A DNA stretch of 64,000 bases from Roseovarius sp. MMSF_3359 (GTDB taxonomy: Bacteria > Pseudomonadota > Alphaproteobacteria > Rhodobacterales > Rhodobacteraceae). The notes under the pieces were generated by a model. The model was not told where the DNA came from. It saw only the letters and a program-made list of their open reading frames with translations, and ran no database searches. Numbering within the stretch: position 1 is the stretch's first letter; every line of letters starts with the position of its first letter. Below, one piece after another: positions 1-7,947 of the stretch. The stretch is from positions 186,001-250,000 of the forward strand of contig NZ_JASHJC010000001.1 of NCBI RefSeq assembly GCF_030733385.1, in the 5' to 3' direction. The position numbers were made by a program, and so were the translations under genes.

Positions 1-11
1 TTTGCCTGTTT

Positions 12-36
12 GACGGTTACAAATTTGGTTACAAAA
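12..36. repeat. Left candidate integrase arm/att repeat
   Basis: Two GGTTACAAA units in direct repeat lie immediately before the integrase gene. GACGGTTACA (12-21) recurs exactly at 17486-17495, where another GTTACAAA follows. Short direct repeats beside an integrase gene are typical of arm-type binding sites or att cores. The exact crossover cannot be fixed because the window opens only 11 bases further left. Confidence 0.45.
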
Positions 37-47
37 CGGGTTTGAAC

Positions 48-1607
48 ATGGCTGGTAAGGTAAGAAATCTGGTGAACCGTTCCGGGCGCTATCATGCGCG
101 CCTTGTGGTGCCGAAAGACCTGCGCGGTATCAACGGTCTCAAGACTGAGATCAGGAAACCTTTGGGCGGTGATTACCGGCAGGCGCTCAAATTGCTGCCG
201 GGTGCAGTGGCTCAGCTTCAACATGAGATTGCCTTGGCAGAACGCAAGCTGCACGGCACCCATGCACCGGCCCGGTATCCCTTGGCACCAGACCAGCTGG
301 CCCTGAGTCACTACAACCAACGTCTCGCCTTCGATGATGAACTGCGTAACGATCCACGGTGGCCATCGGTTGGTCTGGATGATCTCTTGATCGAGCGTCT
401 GCGTGGTGCCGTCGCTGGCCGGTCCAGCGATGATGAATTGCAATCGCTGGTAGGGGATCAGATTGAACGCTTCCGTGCGGCTGGCAACCTGGACGCCAAG
501 AAAGGATCGGACAGGTGGCGGGATATAGCGCGCGCCCTGTGCAGCGCCGAACTGGAAGCGCTGGCGCGAGTAGCTGAGCGCGACGAAGGCGACTTCACCG
601 GCCGGCCAATGGACCCATTGATTGCGAACGCACAGCCGCCAGCGGAACCCACTGAGCCGGTGCGCTTGTCCAAGCTATGGGCGGATTACGTCCAGAGCCG
701 TCAGACGCTCGGCTATATGCAAGACGGTGGTCGCAGGCAGGAACTGGCAATCAAGAGCCTGCGCGAGTTTCTGCGGCACGAGGATGCGGCCAAGATCACC
801 AAGAAGAACATGGCGGATTGGCTGGAACACACCTTGAAGAAGAAACAGCCATCGACGATCAGCAAGGTGTATCTGCCAACGATCCGCAGCCTGTTTAGGT
901 GGGCCGTGGAAAAAGACCTGATGACCGACAACCCTGCCGCCAGCATTCGGTTGGCACCACAGCGCACCGTCCAGAACCGCGAGCGCGGATATACCACGGC
1001 CGAGGCTACCGCGTTGCTCAAAGCGGTTCGCGCGTATGAACCGAAGGTGGCACACCACGGCAAGGTCATGGAGGGCCAGAAGGTCACCGCAGCCAAAAGG
1101 TGGGTTCCCTGGCTGTGTGCCTTCACTGGTGCAAGGGTGGCCGAGATTACGCAACTTCGGCGCGAGGATTTCCGGCAGGACGGTGATAGCTGGATCGTCC
1201 GGATTACCCCCGAAGCGGGTGGCACCAAGACTGGCCAGTGGCGCGACGTTCCTTTGCATACGCAGATCATCAGCCTTGGATTTCTCGATTACCTTGAGGC
1301 AGTCAAGAGCGGTCCGATTTTCCACAACGCCAAAGACCCAAAGCAATACCGGACGCACTCAAAGAAGTTGGCAAATCGCGTTGGTGATTGGCTTAGGTTA
1401 GAAAACCTAGTGCCGGACGGTGTGCAGCCGTCGCATGGCTGGCGGCACCGGTTCAAGACCGTTGGGCGTGAACTAGGCATCCAAGATCGTATTCTGGACG
1501 CCATTCAAGGCCACGCCGCGCGCACTGCTGGCGACGAATACGGCGACGTTACGATCCAAACGAAGATTGCGGCTATCGAAAAGTTGCCGGATTACAAACT
1601 GAATTAG
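48..1607 (+). CDS. Tyrosine-type site-specific integrase
   Basis: Phage-type tyrosine recombinase of 519 residues that would integrate and excise the element. The N-terminal 40 residues resemble the small arm-binding module of alphaproteobacterial integrases. The middle (about 210-310) looks like a SAM-like core-binding domain, and the C-terminus is the catalytic domain. Catalytic residues are visible: Arg in GARVAEI, HxxR in GWRHRF, the GHA box, and the tyrosine in GDEYGD encoded near 1539-1541. ATG at 48 is preferred; a TTG at 42 is in frame two codons upstream. It stands at the extreme left edge and reads into the element. No excisionase gene is recognisable nearby. Confidence 0.95.
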   Translation: MAGKVRNLVNRSGRYHARLVVPKDLRGINGLKTEIRKPLGGDYRQALKLLPGAVAQLQHEIALAERKLHGTHAPARYPLAPDQLALSHYNQRLAFDDELRNDPRWPSVGLDDLLIERLRGAVAGRSSDDELQSLVGDQIERFRAAGNLDAKKGSDRWRDIARALCSAELEALARVAERDEGDFTGRPMDPLIANAQPPAEPTEPVRLSKLWADYVQSRQTLGYMQDGGRRQELAIKSLREFLRHEDAAKITKKNMADWLEHTLKKKQPSTISKVYLPTIRSLFRWAVEKDLMTDNPAASIRLAPQRTVQNRERGYTTAEATALLKAVRAYEPKVAHHGKVMEGQKVTAAKRWVPWLCAFTGARVAEITQLRREDFRQDGDSWIVRITPEAGGTKTGQWRDVPLHTQIISLGFLDYLEAVKSGPIFHNAKDPKQYRTHSKKLANRVGDWLRLENLVPDGVQPSHGWRHRFKTVGRELGIQDRILDAIQGHAARTAGDEYGDVTIQTKIAAIEKLPDYKLN

Positions 1608-1628
1608 CCAGCCGCCAAGTCGTAGTGG

Positions 1629-1928
1629 TTACTTGCAGGCGTAAGCATCCGCTTGGACAACCGTTTGTGCTTGCGACGTTGACGACGCTGAAACAACGAA
1701 GGCGTTACCACCGCGTCGCGCGACCTCGTTTCTGACTTTGTTGTAAGCACTGTTCACGTCCGCCGCCACATCAATCCCCATGCTCTCGCCCCCTGTGACT
1801 GGTCCAAGGAACTGGCAGGTGTCCGTCATATTTGGGTTTATCTGTCGAACTCGCTCAGCGCCGGGTTCAAGTGCAGTCGAGCAAGCGCCAACTGTAGCAG
1901 CCGTTATCAGAAGTATGAAAGATCGCAT
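1629..1928 (-). CDS. Small lipoprotein, DUF4156-like
   Basis: A 99-residue protein with a signal peptide and a lipobox (TVGAC), so the mature form begins with a lipidated cysteine about 15 residues in. The rest (TDTCQFLG, then NKVRNEVARRGGNAFVV) resembles the DUF4156/RcsF-like family of small periplasmic lipoproteins, whose role is unknown to me. ATG at 1928 is chosen because it places the signal peptide at the N-terminus; upstream in-frame residues are hydrophilic. It is convergent with the integrase and divergent from the structural operon, the usual place for a lysogenic-conversion gene. Confidence 0.75.
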   Translation of the reverse strand: MRSFILLITAATVGACSTALEPGAERVRQINPNMTDTCQFLGPVTGGESMGIDVAADVNSAYNKVRNEVARRGGNAFVVSASSTSQAQTVVQADAYACK

Positions 1929-2012
1929 GTTATGTGCCTGTATTCTTTGTAGATTCGTTCCGGGGACAACATTTGCGCAATTTAAGGTTGTCCACAACGG
2001 AAAACTACCAGA

Positions 2013-2042
2013 TTAGATTCTCAAGTAAGTAATTGTTATAAT
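2013..2042 (+). promoter_or_regulatory. Possible promoter before the structural operon
   Basis: A perfect TATAAT lies at 2037-2042 in an AT-rich patch between the divergent lipoprotein and portal genes. The -35 at the right spacing (near 2013-2019) is poor, so the site may need an activator or be chance. Confidence 0.3.
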
Positions 2043-2048
2043 ATAACA

Positions 2049-2092
2049 CTTTTAGGATTCACCTCTGAAGCTCAGTGTGGTAACATGATACC
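2049..2092 (+). repeat. Copy A of the duplicated 45-bp motif
   Basis: CTTTTAGG, ATTCAC and GTGGTAACATGATACC occur in this order. The same blocks recur at 16462-16507, with exactly 20 bases from ATTCAC to GTGG in both copies while the intervening bases differ. Conserved ends at fixed spacing with variable middles are the signature of a protein-binding or promoter element. This copy ends 25 bases before the portal ATG. Confidence 0.65.
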
Positions 2093-2116
2093 TCAAACGT
2101 TATTTTGACGGTATCA
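2086..2116 (+). promoter_or_regulatory. Hairpin abutting the portal start codon
   Basis: TGATACC (2086-2092) pairs with GGTATCA (2110-2116), and TCAAA pairs with TTTGA inside it. The stem ends one base before the portal ATG at 2118. There is no Shine-Dalgarno sequence in this leader, so the hairpin may be an operator or may control translation. Confidence 0.4.
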
Positions 2117-2117
2117 A

Positions 2118-3302
2118 ATGGCATTCTCAAAATTCAAAAAGGTTTTCGGTTTTCAGACCGAAGAAAAGGCAGTGTCGCTTATTGACGCCGCCGCATTGGA
2201 ACTCTTTGGGGCAACACCCACCACGGCAGGCATCACTGTTGGCCCAAGTAGCGCCATGCGTGTTCCAGCGGTGGCATGTGCCGTTGGCCTGATCGCTGAC
2301 ACCATCGGTAGCCTACCGGCGAAGGCCTATCAGCGGTCAGACAAGCAAGCCGCCGACGATCACGCGGCACACCGTATCGTCCACGACATCGCAAACGAGT
2401 GGACCAGTGCGGAACAGCTTCGCACCGAATTGACCGCCGACGCACTGTTGACCGGGAATGGTTTTGCCCTGGTCAATCGTCTCACAGATGGCACCCCTTT
2501 CGAATTGCACCGGATCGACCCCGGCAACGTCAAACCCGAAACAGCACCAGACGGCGAACCATTCTACATCATCAAGACCGCAAACGGTGACGTGCAGCGC
2601 AGCTATCAGGACGTGTTGCACATTCAACCCTTTGGCGGCGTCGCACCGATCACTTTGGCCCGTGAGGCCATCGCACTGGCCATCGCTTTCGAGCGTCACA
2701 TTGGCGGCGTGTTTGCAAATGGTGGCCGTCCATCCGGGATCATCAAGTCTGAAAAGACGATGGACCACAGCACCAAACTCAACATTGCGGACAGTTGGTT
2801 TAAGAACCACAGCGGCAATAGGGCAGGCGGCACAGCCATCCTTGATGAAGGCATGGACTACAAGCCGCTAAGCATGACGCTGGCAGATACCCAATTCGCC
2901 GAAAACCGCCTTGAGCAAATCCGCGAGATCGCGCGCGCCTTCCGGGTGCCGCCAACCATGCTCTTCGAACTGTCACGCGGCACGTGGTCAAACACCGAAG
3001 AAATGTTCCGGCAGTTTCACACGGTCACATTGAAACCGTGGCTCAAGCAATGGGCTTGGGCCTATTCGCGTGTTCTGTTGACGCCAGAGGAAAAGGCCAG
3101 CCATTGCATCGAATTTGTCACCGATGATCTGCTGACCACGGACGTTGCAGCACGTGCGACCTCATACGCTCAGTATCGCGCCGCTGGTGTCATGACCGCC
3201 AATGACGTGCGCAAAGGCCTCAACCTGCCTGCGCTGGCTGGTGGTGACGAGCTTTCCAACCCTTACACGACCTCCAACAAGGATAGCGCCGATGCAGCTT
3301 AA
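2118..3302 (+). CDS. Phage portal protein, HK97 family
   Basis: A 394-residue portal protein, which forms the dodecameric DNA entry vertex of the capsid and the docking site for terminase. Family features include MRVPAVACAVGLIAD, the EQLRTELTADALLTGNGFALV segment, LAREAIALAIA and the stem/clip stretch ENRLEQIREIARAFRVPPTML, which is close to universal in HK97-type portals. The length is normal for the family. It opens the plus-strand morphogenesis operon, whereas in most HK97-type phages the terminase genes precede it. The next gene starts inside its last codons. Confidence 0.95.
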   Translation: MAFSKFKKVFGFQTEEKAVSLIDAAALELFGATPTTAGITVGPSSAMRVPAVACAVGLIADTIGSLPAKAYQRSDKQAADDHAAHRIVHDIANEWTSAEQLRTELTADALLTGNGFALVNRLTDGTPFELHRIDPGNVKPETAPDGEPFYIIKTANGDVQRSYQDVLHIQPFGGVAPITLAREAIALAIAFERHIGGVFANGGRPSGIIKSEKTMDHSTKLNIADSWFKNHSGNRAGGTAILDEGMDYKPLSMTLADTQFAENRLEQIREIARAFRVPPTMLFELSRGTWSNTEEMFRQFHTVTLKPWLKQWAWAYSRVLLTPEEKASHCIEFVTDDLLTTDVAARATSYAQYRAAGVMTANDVRKGLNLPALAGGDELSNPYTTSNKDSADAA

Positions 3303-3612
3303 AGCTTTCTTTGGCGATGGCGACCACGCCTTTGCCCTGACCGATGACATGATCGCGGAACTGGAACGCCTGAGCGGTCTGGGCATCGGCGCTTTGTATC
3401 TGCGCGCCGTGAATATGGATTTCAGCTTGGCCAATTTGGTCGAGATCATCCGGCTTGGCCTGATCGGCGGTGGTGCCGACCCCAAGACAGCCATGCAGCT
3501 AACCGACACCTACGCGCGGAACCGTCCGATTGCGGAACTCTATCCGCTGGCGATGGACATCCTAGACGCCCGTTGGGGTGACACCAAAGACAAGGAAATC
3601 GACGATGAATGA
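3292..3612 (+). CDS. GTA-gp10-like tail assembly chaperone
   Basis: A 106-residue protein matching the pattern of the GTA-gp10 family (Phage_TAC_11): a short N-terminal strand, then LTDDMIAELERLSGLGIGAL and LVEIIRLGLIGGGADPKTA. Related proteins are thought to chaperone tape measure and tail assembly in Rhodobacter gene transfer agent. Start ATG 3292 overlaps the portal stop and has AAGGA nine bases upstream. The location is odd, because in related particles this gene sits between the tail tube and tape measure genes, not between portal and protease. Confidence 0.75.
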   Translation: MQLKAFFGDGDHAFALTDDMIAELERLSGLGIGALYLRAVNMDFSLANLVEIIRLGLIGGGADPKTAMQLTDTYARNRPIAELYPLAMDILDARWGDTKDKEIDDE

Positions 3613-5170
3613 GCGTATCGAAATCAAGGCCGCGCTGGACGTATCCGAAACAGGCGAGATCACTGGCGTTGCATGGCCCTTTGGGAGCGCAGACCGCGTT
3701 GGCGACGTGATCGAAAAGGGGGCCATTACCGCACCCGAAACCCTGCCCATGCTTTTCAGCCACGATCAGGCGCAGGTGATTGGCGTTTGGGATAGCATCG
3801 CGGAAAGCGACGAAGGCCTGACCGTCAAAGGTCGCTTGCTGATCGACGATGTAGAGCGCGCCCGTGAAGTGCGCGCCATGATCCGCGCCAAGGCTGTGTC
3901 AGGCCTGAGCATCGGCTTTGTCACTCAAAAATCCACACCCAATCGCAAGGGCCGCACGATCAACGCGCTGACCCTGCATGAAGTCTCAGTTGTAGCGGTC
4001 CCGTGCCATCCGGGCGCTCAAATCACATCCCTCAAGTCCGATGGCACCAACCCTGAAAGGAATTCCACTATGGAAAACGAAGAAGAAATCGAAAACGGCC
4101 AGAACACCCCGGCCAATGATCCGCAGATCGACACCAAAGCCTTTGACGAAATCAAAGCGCGCCTGGACAAGATCGAAGCCAAGGCCAACCGGCCCCAAGG
4201 TGTTCACGTTACTGGCCCTGTGAACGGCCAAACGGATGAGCAAAAGGCCTTTGGTAGCTTCCTGCGTCGTGGCGTAGAGCGCATCACACCGGAAGAAGTC
4301 AAAGCCCTGACCGTCGCAAATGATGCAAGCGCCGGTTATCTGGCCCCTGAGCAATTCGGTAATGAGCTTATCAAGCTGCTGAACGAATACAGCCCGATCC
4401 GGTCATATGCGCGTGTTATCCAGATCAGCGCACCGCAGATCACCTATCCGCGCCGCGTGTCTGGCACTGCCGCGACCTGGGTGACTGAAATCGAAGATCG
4501 CACCGAAAGCGGCATGGCCTTCGAGCAAGTCACACTGACACCGCACGAGCTTGCCACCTTCACAGATGTGTCGCACCAGCTTCTGGAAGACAACGCCTAC
4601 AACCTCGAAGGCGAGTTGATGGCTGACTTTGCTGAGACCTTCGGCAAGACCGAAGGCCTGGCATTCGTCAAAGGCACCGGCACTGGCCAGCCAACGGGCA
4701 TCATGGCAGCTACCAACGGTATCCTTGAGGTGAAAACCGGCGCTGCTGCTGCGTTCCCGGCATCCAATCCTGCGGACGTGCTGATCGGCATGTATCACAA
4801 GATCGCCACCACCTATGCGCAGTCTGGTGTTTGGCTGATGAACCGCAACACACTGGCCGTGCTGCGGCAGTGGAAAGACGGAAATGGCCGTTACCTCGTG
4901 ATTGACCCGATCAGCGAAGGCGCACCCACAACCTTGCTGGGCCGTCCCGTGGTTGAAATGCCGGATATGGACGATATCGGTGCCAACAAATTCCCGATCC
5001 TCTTCGGTGATATGAGCGGCTACCGCATTGTTGATCGCGTTGGTCTTTCCACGCTGCGCGACCCGTTCAGCATCGCCACAAAAGGCCAGGTGCGTTTCCA
5101 CGCTCGCAAGCGCGTTGGTGCTGACCTGACGCACCCTGACCGCTTTGTGAAACTGAAGGTTGCGGCATAA
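3605..5170 (+). CDS. Prohead protease fused to HK97-type major capsid protein
   Basis: A single 521-residue frame combining two normally separate proteins. Residues 1 to about 150 are an HK97-type prohead protease: His53 in LFSHDQ and Ser102 in VSGLSIGF are the expected catalytic pair. About 155-200 is a charged, coiled scaffold-like delta region (DEIKARLDKIEAK). About 210-521 is the HK97-fold capsid: SAGYLAPEQFGNEL near its N-terminus, the VTLTPHELATFTDVSHQLLED segment, and GDMSGYRIVDR near the C-terminus. The protease would mature the shell after assembly by removing the delta region. An in-frame ATG at 4070 has its own strong ribosome site, so free capsid protein (366 residues) could also be made. 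The start at 3605 overlaps the upstream gene by 8 bases. Confidence 0.93.
   Translation: MNERIEIKAALDVSETGEITGVAWPFGSADRVGDVIEKGAITAPETLPMLFSHDQAQVIGVWDSIAESDEGLTVKGRLLIDDVERAREVRAMIRAKAVSGLSIGFVTQKSTPNRKGRTINALTLHEVSVVAVPCHPGAQITSLKSDGTNPERNSTMENEEEIENGQNTPANDPQIDTKAFDEIKARLDKIEAKANRPQGVHVTGPVNGQTDEQKAFGSFLRRGVERITPEEVKALTVANDASAGYLAPEQFGNELIKLLNEYSPIRSYARVIQISAPQITYPRRVSGTAATWVTEIEDRTESGMAFEQVTLTPHELATFTDVSHQLLEDNAYNLEGELMADFAETFGKTEGLAFVKGTGTGQPTGIMAATNGILEVKTGAAAAFPASNPADVLIGMYHKIATTYAQSGVWLMNRNTLAVLRQWKDGNGRYLVIDPISEGAPTTLLGRPVVEMPDMDDIGANKFPILFGDMSGYRIVDRVGLSTLRDPFSIATKGQVRFHARKRVGADLTHPDRFVKLKVAA
4057..4072 (+). promoter_or_regulatory. Internal ribosome site and start for free capsid protein
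   Basis: AAGGA at 4057-4061 lies eight bases before an in-frame ATG (4070-4072) exactly at the junction of protease and capsid scaffold regions. Spacing and strength match the best ribosome sites of the operon, such as that of the tape measure gene (AAAGGAAACATCATG). Translation from here gives a 366-residue delta-domain plus capsid protein. Confidence 0.65.
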
Positions 5171-5173
5171 GTC

Positions 5174-5785
5174 ATGACCTTCCGGCCAGCATATGACATC
5201 CCCCTGAGCTACGGTGGTCACACCGTTTGGCTCAGGCCGTCATTGCTGGCGGCAACACGTCTGGAAGCCCTGCATAATGGCTTCCCGGCATTGCTGACCA
5301 AAGTGCAGCAACACGACACGGCGACGATCAGCGAGCTTATCACCTACAGCGCCACAGATCGCACAGCCGCGCATCACCTCATGCGCAGTATGCGCGACAA
5401 GCCCTTGCGTGAGTTGCAAGAGGCCGTTCTTGGCCCTGCACTGGCCCTAATCACGGCCTTTATGACGCCCTTCCCGGACGAAGCTGGCCCAGATGCCAAG
5501 CCGGTAAAGTCTATGCCGTGGGGTGACGTATTCGCCGACCTCTACAAGCTGGCTACCGGATGGCTAGGCTGGCCACCAGAGACCGCATGGAACGCCACCA
5601 TGCCGGAAATCCTGAAAGCGTTTGAAGGCCACACGGAACACCTCAAAGCCATTCATGGCAGCGCCGACGATGAGCCGGAAAGCAACCTTTCCCCGGCACA
5701 ACGCCAAGCCAATATCGACGCTGGCCTAGACCCTGAATTCGACCGCGCAGGCCTACACGGCCTCAAGGGCAAAGGCAGGTTCTAA
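5174..5785 (+). CDS. Probable phage tail assembly chaperone
   Basis: A 203-residue protein without a clear full-length match. The segment LGWPPETAWNATMPEIL at about residues 134-150 resembles the small tail assembly chaperones found beside GTA-gp10 genes (rcc01693 type), in which a Trp-rich helix followed by an E-L motif is conserved. The C-terminal 50 residues are polar and probably disordered. It starts three bases after the capsid stop and overlaps the next ATG by one base, so it is translated with the head genes. With the chaperone at 3292 it could form the G/GT-like pair, here split by the capsid gene. Confidence 0.5.
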   Translation: MTFRPAYDIPLSYGGHTVWLRPSLLAATRLEALHNGFPALLTKVQQHDTATISELITYSATDRTAAHHLMRSMRDKPLRELQEAVLGPALALITAFMTPFPDEAGPDAKPVKSMPWGDVFADLYKLATGWLGWPPETAWNATMPEILKAFEGHTEHLKAIHGSADDEPESNLSPAQRQANIDAGLDPEFDRAGLHGLKGKGRF

Positions 5786-6138
5786 TGCCACGTCCACCGT
5801 ATCTCTGCACGTGTGGCCGCAAGGTAGCGCACGGAACTATTTGCCGCTGCCGTCGGGCCGCCATCCGCGAGCGCAAAGCACGCCACGACGCCAACCGCCC
5901 AAGTGCCTCACAGCGCGGCTATGGCGCTGAGTGGCGCAAAGCACGTGCTCAGTATCTCAAGCATCACATCTGCTGCGCACGTCCCGGATGCAACGCCAAA
6001 GCAACCGTTGTGGATCACATCAAGCCGCACAAAGGCGACAAGGGTTTGTTCTGGGATCGAGCCAATTGGCAGGCGCTTTGCGCACCCTGTCACAATCGTC
6101 ACAAACAAAGATGGGAGAACATAAAATGTTCTCAATAA
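5785..6138 (+). CDS. HNH endonuclease
   Basis: A 117-residue phage HNH nuclease. N-terminal CTCG and CRCRR cysteines and CCARPGC form zinc-binding pairs. The catalytic ββα-metal motif reads VVDHIKPHKGDKGLFWD, then NWQALCAPCHNRHK. HNH proteins beside terminase and capsid genes stimulate terminase cutting at cos ends in HK97-type phages, so a packaging role is likely here. The start overlaps the upstream stop by one base. The protein ends soon after the HNH motif, just where the inserted minus-strand gene begins, so its original C-terminus may have been replaced. Confidence 0.88.
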   Translation: MPRPPYLCTCGRKVAHGTICRCRRAAIRERKARHDANRPSASQRGYGAEWRKARAQYLKHHICCARPGCNAKATVVDHIKPHKGDKGLFWDRANWQALCAPCHNRHKQRWENIKCSQ

Positions 6139-6626
6139 ATCGCGCGACCTTGAAGACGACTACCTGTCGAACGCTCAAATCGGAAATTGTGAGTAGTATT
6201 GGACTGGCAGTGTTTGTTGGGCCCACTGCCCGTAACAAAACTAAATTTACCATCTTGGTTCAGGCAAACTGGACAAATGAAGTGGATCGGTTGCCCTTCA
6301 GCAAACTCTTCTTTCAATTTGAAAACCAAATCACCAACCGCAGTTTCAAAAAGCTCGTAGCGTTCCTTTTGTTCATGAAATTCGTCAATTCGGCGAAGCT
6401 CTTTTCTCAGCGAAACGATTGCGTCGCTCAATTCTACATTCATCAGATTTACTGCAGTCAACTGAGAAGCGAGATCATTGAGCAAAGCACTTGCCTGATC
6501 CTTGTCGACTTTGTCGCCACTAGCAAACAGCGTCTTGAGTTTGTTTGCAGTCGAAGCCGCCTTGTCGGTAACGCCAAGTGCTCCACTGGCAAGACCCATG
6601 ATGCTTTCAATACTAGTCAAGTCCAT
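6132..6626 (-). CDS. Coiled-coil protein with C-terminal zinc ribbon
   Basis: I do not recognise this 164-residue protein. Residues 1-35 are small and hydrophobic/polar, and about 60-125 form a long charged helix (SLRKELRRIDEFHEQKERYE). Near the C-terminus CPVC and a later HC suggest a single zinc ribbon. ATG 6626 is preferred to upstream starts at 6692 and 6650 because GGAAGGG lies eight bases before it. It is transcribed against the surrounding morphogenesis genes and overlaps the HNH stop by 7 bases. The DNA is more AT-rich than its neighbours, which suggests late insertion of an accessory (moron-like) gene. Confidence 0.7.
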   Translation of the reverse strand: MDLTSIESIMGLASGALGVTDKAASTANKLKTLFASGDKVDKDQASALLNDLASQLTAVNLMNVELSDAIVSLRKELRRIDEFHEQKERYELFETAVGDLVFKLKEEFAEGQPIHFICPVCLNQDGKFSFVTGSGPNKHCQSNTTHNFRFERSTGSRLQGRAIY

Positions 6627-6800
6627 TTCGGTCGCCCTTCCAACACTCATAGCAGGACTTGGCAGCCTACCGATTGCATCAATGTAGATCAACTGCTGGC
6701 GGGGGTGGGTTCCGACTTTCCAGAGGCTTTAGGGACCGGCGCGGGAACCGCCGCACAAGATACGTCGAATTTACGTTTTTTGAAGAAAGCGAGCTAACCC

Positions 6801-7103
6801 ATGAATACGACCCAAGCCGAAGAACTGTTGCCGCTTTTGAAGTCGCAGTTGAACCTCGATCACGATCTGGACGACGCATTGCTGACCCATAAGCTACGCG
6901 CTGCCGGAACATGGATCGAAAACTTTGTTGGCGGCGATTTCCTGACCAATGATCCGATCATGACCGAAGCCGCGTTGCAGCTTGCGGCCTATTGGTATGA
7001 GCAGCGCGAGGCAGCGGCAGATCAGCGCCTTTTGGAAGTGCCGTTTGGCGTCCACGAGCTTTTGAACCGCTACCGGCGCGTTGTCACCGGGCGGCACTGG
7101 TGA
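6801..7103 (+). CDS. Head-tail connector protein, gp6-like
   Basis: A 100-residue all-helical protein of the phage gp6/head-tail connector type: an N-terminal LLPLLKSQLNLDHDLDDALL helix, AAGTWIENFVGGDF, then ALQLAAYWYEQREA and LLNRYRRVVTG. Such proteins form the adaptor ring under the portal. The length is typical. The start follows the inserted minus-strand gene and has only a weak ribosome site. The first of four consecutive head-tail joining genes. Confidence 0.82.
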   Translation: MNTTQAEELLPLLKSQLNLDHDLDDALLTHKLRAAGTWIENFVGGDFLTNDPIMTEAALQLAAYWYEQREAAADQRLLEVPFGVHELLNRYRRVVTGRHW

Positions 7104-7112
7104 GGAGCTGCT

Positions 7113-7529
7113 ATGTCAATCACCAAGGATTCAAAACGGCTGGAAAAGCGCCTTAAGGCCATCCCCGGCGACGTGCTGGACGGATTGCGCCCTGCGCTTG
7201 TGAAAGGGGCGCAGGATATCGCGGATGCGATGGAAACGCTTGTGCCAGAAGACACCGGCGACCTGCAAAACACCATCACGGTAACAGGGCCAAACGATAC
7301 GACGCCAGCCTATGCGGCAGGCGGTGGCAAGCGCACCGCTGGACCACAACAGGCCCTTGTGACGGTAGGCAGTCCAGAGGTGCGGTATGGGCATATTGTC
7401 GAATTTGGCAGCGTCAAAACAGAGGCGCAGCCGTTTATGCGTCCAGCGTTCCGGCTGAAAAAAGCCAAGGTTATGCGCCGGATTCAAACCGCCGTGAACA
7501 AGGTGATTAAGAAAGCGGGTAAGCCATGA
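7113..7529 (+). CDS. HK97 gp10-like neck/tail completion protein
   Basis: A 138-residue protein of the HK97 gp10 family, which completes the head-tail joint. Typical features are the basic N-terminus (KRLEKRLKAIP), VPEDTGDLQNTI, the YGHIVEFGS box and QPFMRPAF near the end. It follows the connector gene by nine bases with a good ribosome site (GAGGAG) and overlaps the next gene by four bases. Confidence 0.88.
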   Translation: MSITKDSKRLEKRLKAIPGDVLDGLRPALVKGAQDIADAMETLVPEDTGDLQNTITVTGPNDTTPAYAAGGGKRTAGPQQALVTVGSPEVRYGHIVEFGSVKTEAQPFMRPAFRLKKAKVMRRIQTAVNKVIKKAGKP

Positions 7530-7945
7530 CCGAACCATCCATCGCATTCCAGACCGCATTGCGCGGCGCATTGATTGCTGACCCGGCAGTGAGTGGCCTA
7601 GTGCAAGCCGATCACGTCCGGGCAGGCTCTACGCGGCCAGATAACAGCCCGTCGATCATCTTGGCCAATCCGCAATTGATCCACCTGGGCCGCACGGCGG
7701 GTGGCGAATACATGACGCGCGTTTACCTCGACCTGCACGTCTGGGCCATCGAAGACGGTGCGGATATGGCGCGCCAGATCGGCGGTGCGGTCAGCGTGGC
7801 GCTTTGGGATAAGCCGCTGGCCGATGAAATCGGGATCGACGAATACGCCCGGCCAAGTTTCTCATATGTGCGTGACCCTGACCCGGAACGTGCTTTTTGC
7901 CACGGCGTAGGCACCGCCGAAGGCGCAATTCGGTGGAGCGTGTAA
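7526..7945 (+). CDS. Tail terminator/completion protein, DUF3168
   Basis: A 139-residue protein with the DUF3168 layout: N-terminal helix FQTALRGALIADPAV, then a strand-rich body with YMTRVYLDLHVWA and a C-terminal GAIRWSV strand. DUF3168 proteins cap siphovirus tails and join them to the neck. The start overlaps the upstream stop (ATGA). Presence of a tail terminator implies that this particle is, or was, meant to take a long tail. Confidence 0.82.
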   Translation: MTEPSIAFQTALRGALIADPAVSGLVQADHVRAGSTRPDNSPSIILANPQLIHLGRTAGGEYMTRVYLDLHVWAIEDGADMARQIGGAVSVALWDKPLADEIGIDEYARPSFSYVRDPDPERAFCHGVGTAEGAIRWSV

Positions 7946-7947
7946 CC

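Noticed and set aside
5931..6797. A 288-residue plus-strand ORF spanning HNH and the inserted gene
   Set aside because: It overlaps the HNH gene in another frame and the minus-strand zinc-ribbon gene throughout. Only its last 30 residues could be a relic, noted under findings.
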